DNA from: Gavia stellata
Taxonomy: Eukaryota; Chordata; Aves; Gaviiformes; Gaviidae
NCBI RefSeq assembly: GCF_030936135.1
Contig: NC_082594.1
Location: 19,712,879-19,776,878 of the forward strand
Length of the DNA stretch: 64,000 bases
Direction of reading: 5' to 3'
Both the position numbers and the translations under genes were made by a program. The notes beneath the pieces are model-generated. The model was not told the origin of the DNA. It worked only from the letters and a program-made list of their open reading frames with translations, and did not search any database. Shown here in pieces: positions 62,058 to 64,000 of this stretch. The first letter of the stretch is position 1, and each line of letters begins with the position of its first letter.

Positions 62058-64000
62058 GTATGTATGTAATTGGTTTTTTTCTAAGGTATTGGTCATTGTA
62101 GTTTTACTGCAGTTGACTTACTATGTTAATATTTCATGTTACAATTTAAGGTAACAACTCATGCTGCTGTACTTGAGGCTAAAACAGAAGTTTCTTCATT
62201 ATTATTAATGAAGTGCATGTACCTGTTATTAGTAGTGCATGTACTGTTAATTTATCCAAGCTGCTTTTAAGGTCTTTTGTTGAGGTTTTTCACCACATAC
62301 TCCAGGTTAAGGAAGAGTGGGCAACACTCTTTAAGTGTGTGTGTGTGTGTGTGTGTGTATAAATACATACACATATGTATGCACATACATATGCCCAAAA
62401 AAATTGTATGTAAATTCTTTTCTTGAAATTTATGCAGTGGAGCCTATACCAACACTAACTGCCTTGAGGAATACCAAGCTTTCTCTTTGATTAGTATTTT
62501 CAAAATCTAATACAACAGTGGAAATTCTGTTTGGCTTAGAATGGTTATTCAAGCCGTAACTCGAATGATGCCTGTTGATGTATGATGATTACTGTCATTA
62601 TAATTTTCCTGACTAATGATTTGGATTTTCAAAAAGAAAACAAACTAAAAAGGAGGTATATGGGCATAGGAGTCTTTTAAGTTGCATTAAAATACTGTTT
62701 TAGTAGAAACAGCAAAATACAGTCTTAAGGAGAACCTATCCTTTCCACTTCTGGTGAGCTATTCTTCAATACTTGTATTTAATCTTGATCTTAGAAGTTT
62801 AACTACAAGTTTGGATGATCTATCTCTGGAGCATATAGTGAATATTTTTTTCCCTTTAGTTATAATAATAATACTTTCACTATTGTTTGATAAACCTTGC
62901 TGAAGATCTCTGCTTTCAAGCAGATTAAACAGCAGATGTGCCAATTTACTTGTAGCAGGATCCCGCTAAGCTGGAGAGGGGTGGACTGCGGGGCTGGAGG
63001 CAGCCTTCCCTCCATGCTGTTCCCTTATAGCTGTGGACTCTGCAAGCTTTTGTTTCTGATGAATGCAGTGTGGTGGCTTAGTTTTCTTTGCCATCATTAC
63101 TTTCTTCTTGTGTTCTGGACTGCAAAGTGATAGCTGGAGGGGAAAAAAAGGACAAAGCAAGGCACAGTTTTACAGTGTATCATTGCAGTGCTCAGTAACA
63201 TCTAGCTAGAAATTGTTTCTGTGAATAAAACGATTCCACGGAATATATTCAAAGAGCAAACTTTTTTTGGCCTGGAGATTACAGTATACGCTGGTATACT
63301 GTGAATACTTACGACTCTGTCGTTTTAAAGTCTGGTGGCTGTAACAATGAAATCGGTAAGATTCATAATGCGAGCTATGCCATGTTACTACTTCTGTAGA
63401 TAGATTTCTGTATGAGGAGGTGTGAAATAAATGAGGACTTGTATTTCCTATTGGAAAATTTGAGGAAGGAAAGAAACAAAAACAGTCTCCTGCATGAATA
63501 CAGTGGGGAATCCGTTGCCAGATGTCTTAGTGTGGGTCCTGAGTTTGCATGTGTTGGACTGCCAGCTTGAGGATCAATACACCAAATGTTACCATTAAAA
63601 CAAAGTTTATCGGCTTACTGTGATGATCTGAACCACTGAGTAATAGAAAGGAGGTAGTCAAAAGCACCATTAAGAAGAATGTAACTTGAATAAATATTGC
63701 TCACATCTGCTGGCTGTAGCTTAGGTCTGCTTTGTGATGCATATGAAAAAAGCTGTCTGTGTTACCTGATGAAAATAAACTGCTGACCTGCACAGAAGCT
63801 CTGTAGAAACAACCTAGGCCCTGTATTTTAAAGGAAAACCAATGATTGTCATCGATTGCTGCAGAAATAGTGGAATCCAAGAGTTAACAGTGTTTAGATC
63901 TGACGTGGGGAGGAGAGGGCCAGGTCTTTAGATGGACTGAGTGGAAGTCAAGTTCCATCATCAGAGGTGATACATTTCTCTTCCCCCTTTTCCAGGCACC
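62058..64000 (+). other. ZMYM2: ZMYM2 intron 10 (runs past the window end)
   Basis: Intron sequence to the window end. It contains a GT microsatellite at 62335-62358 followed by tangled 'atacatacacatatgtatg' repeats to about 62395. The expected next exon (a Gly completed, then a Cys, in the human protein) is not present. Confidence 0.85.
62335..62395. repeat. (GT)12 microsatellite with (CATA)-rich tail
   Basis: Twelve GT units are followed by alternating 'atacatacacatatgtatgcacatac' sequence, much of it locally palindromic. Confidence 0.9.

Noticed and set aside
63981..64000. 'cccccttttccag|gcacc' at the very end as the acceptor of the next ZMYM2 exon
   Set aside because: The next codon after the completed Gly should be Cys; here it would be Thr (ACC).

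Overview
The window is vertebrate nuclear DNA, most likely from a bird. Several fairly young CR1 LINE copies have the 3' end typical of birds (repeated ATTCTATG-like 8-mers), older reptile-type CR1 copies lie around them, and the introns are AT-rich and repeat-poor around one conserved multi-exon gene. The species cannot be named from this sequence.

There is one protein-coding gene: the 5' half of ZMYM2 (ZNF198, zinc finger MYM-type 2) on the + strand. Layout: 1-4440 is non-genic upstream DNA with old and young CR1 pieces. 4440-7300 is a large CpG island with the likely promoter (CCAAT plus GC box near 5743) and candidate untranslated first exons. A long first intron runs to about 26082. A candidate non-coding exon lies at 26083-26176, and the first coding exon at 27451-28300. 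Further coding exons are at 36049-36334, 39880-40045, 40920-41132, 54138-54288, 55066-55181, 61183-61299 and 61907-62057. Intron phases agree throughout (1, 2, 0, 0, 1, 0, 0, 1), and the spliced reading frame is open for 683 codons. The rest of the protein (last MYM finger or fingers, proline-rich region, C-terminal Cre-like domain) lies beyond position 64000.

The encoded part holds an acidic, Ser/Thr-rich N-terminus with two SUMO-interaction-like motifs, then MYM-type zinc fingers 1 to 7 and most of finger 8. This fits the known role of ZMYM2 as a nuclear SUMO-binding corepressor that works with LSD1-CoREST-HDAC.

The rest is intron with CR1 copies, simple repeats, a near-perfect 245-bp tandem duplication (41993-42483) and a 22-bp perfect palindrome. 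I see no tRNA, rRNA, CRISPR array or second protein-coding gene, and no clear sign of a new biological system. The points most worth a second look are: an apparently missing ZMYM2 exon of about 24 codons in the 13-kb intron 41133-54137, the fresh tandem duplication in that same intron, and a choice of two donors in the leader exon that would decide whether an upstream ORF overlaps the ZMYM2 start codon.
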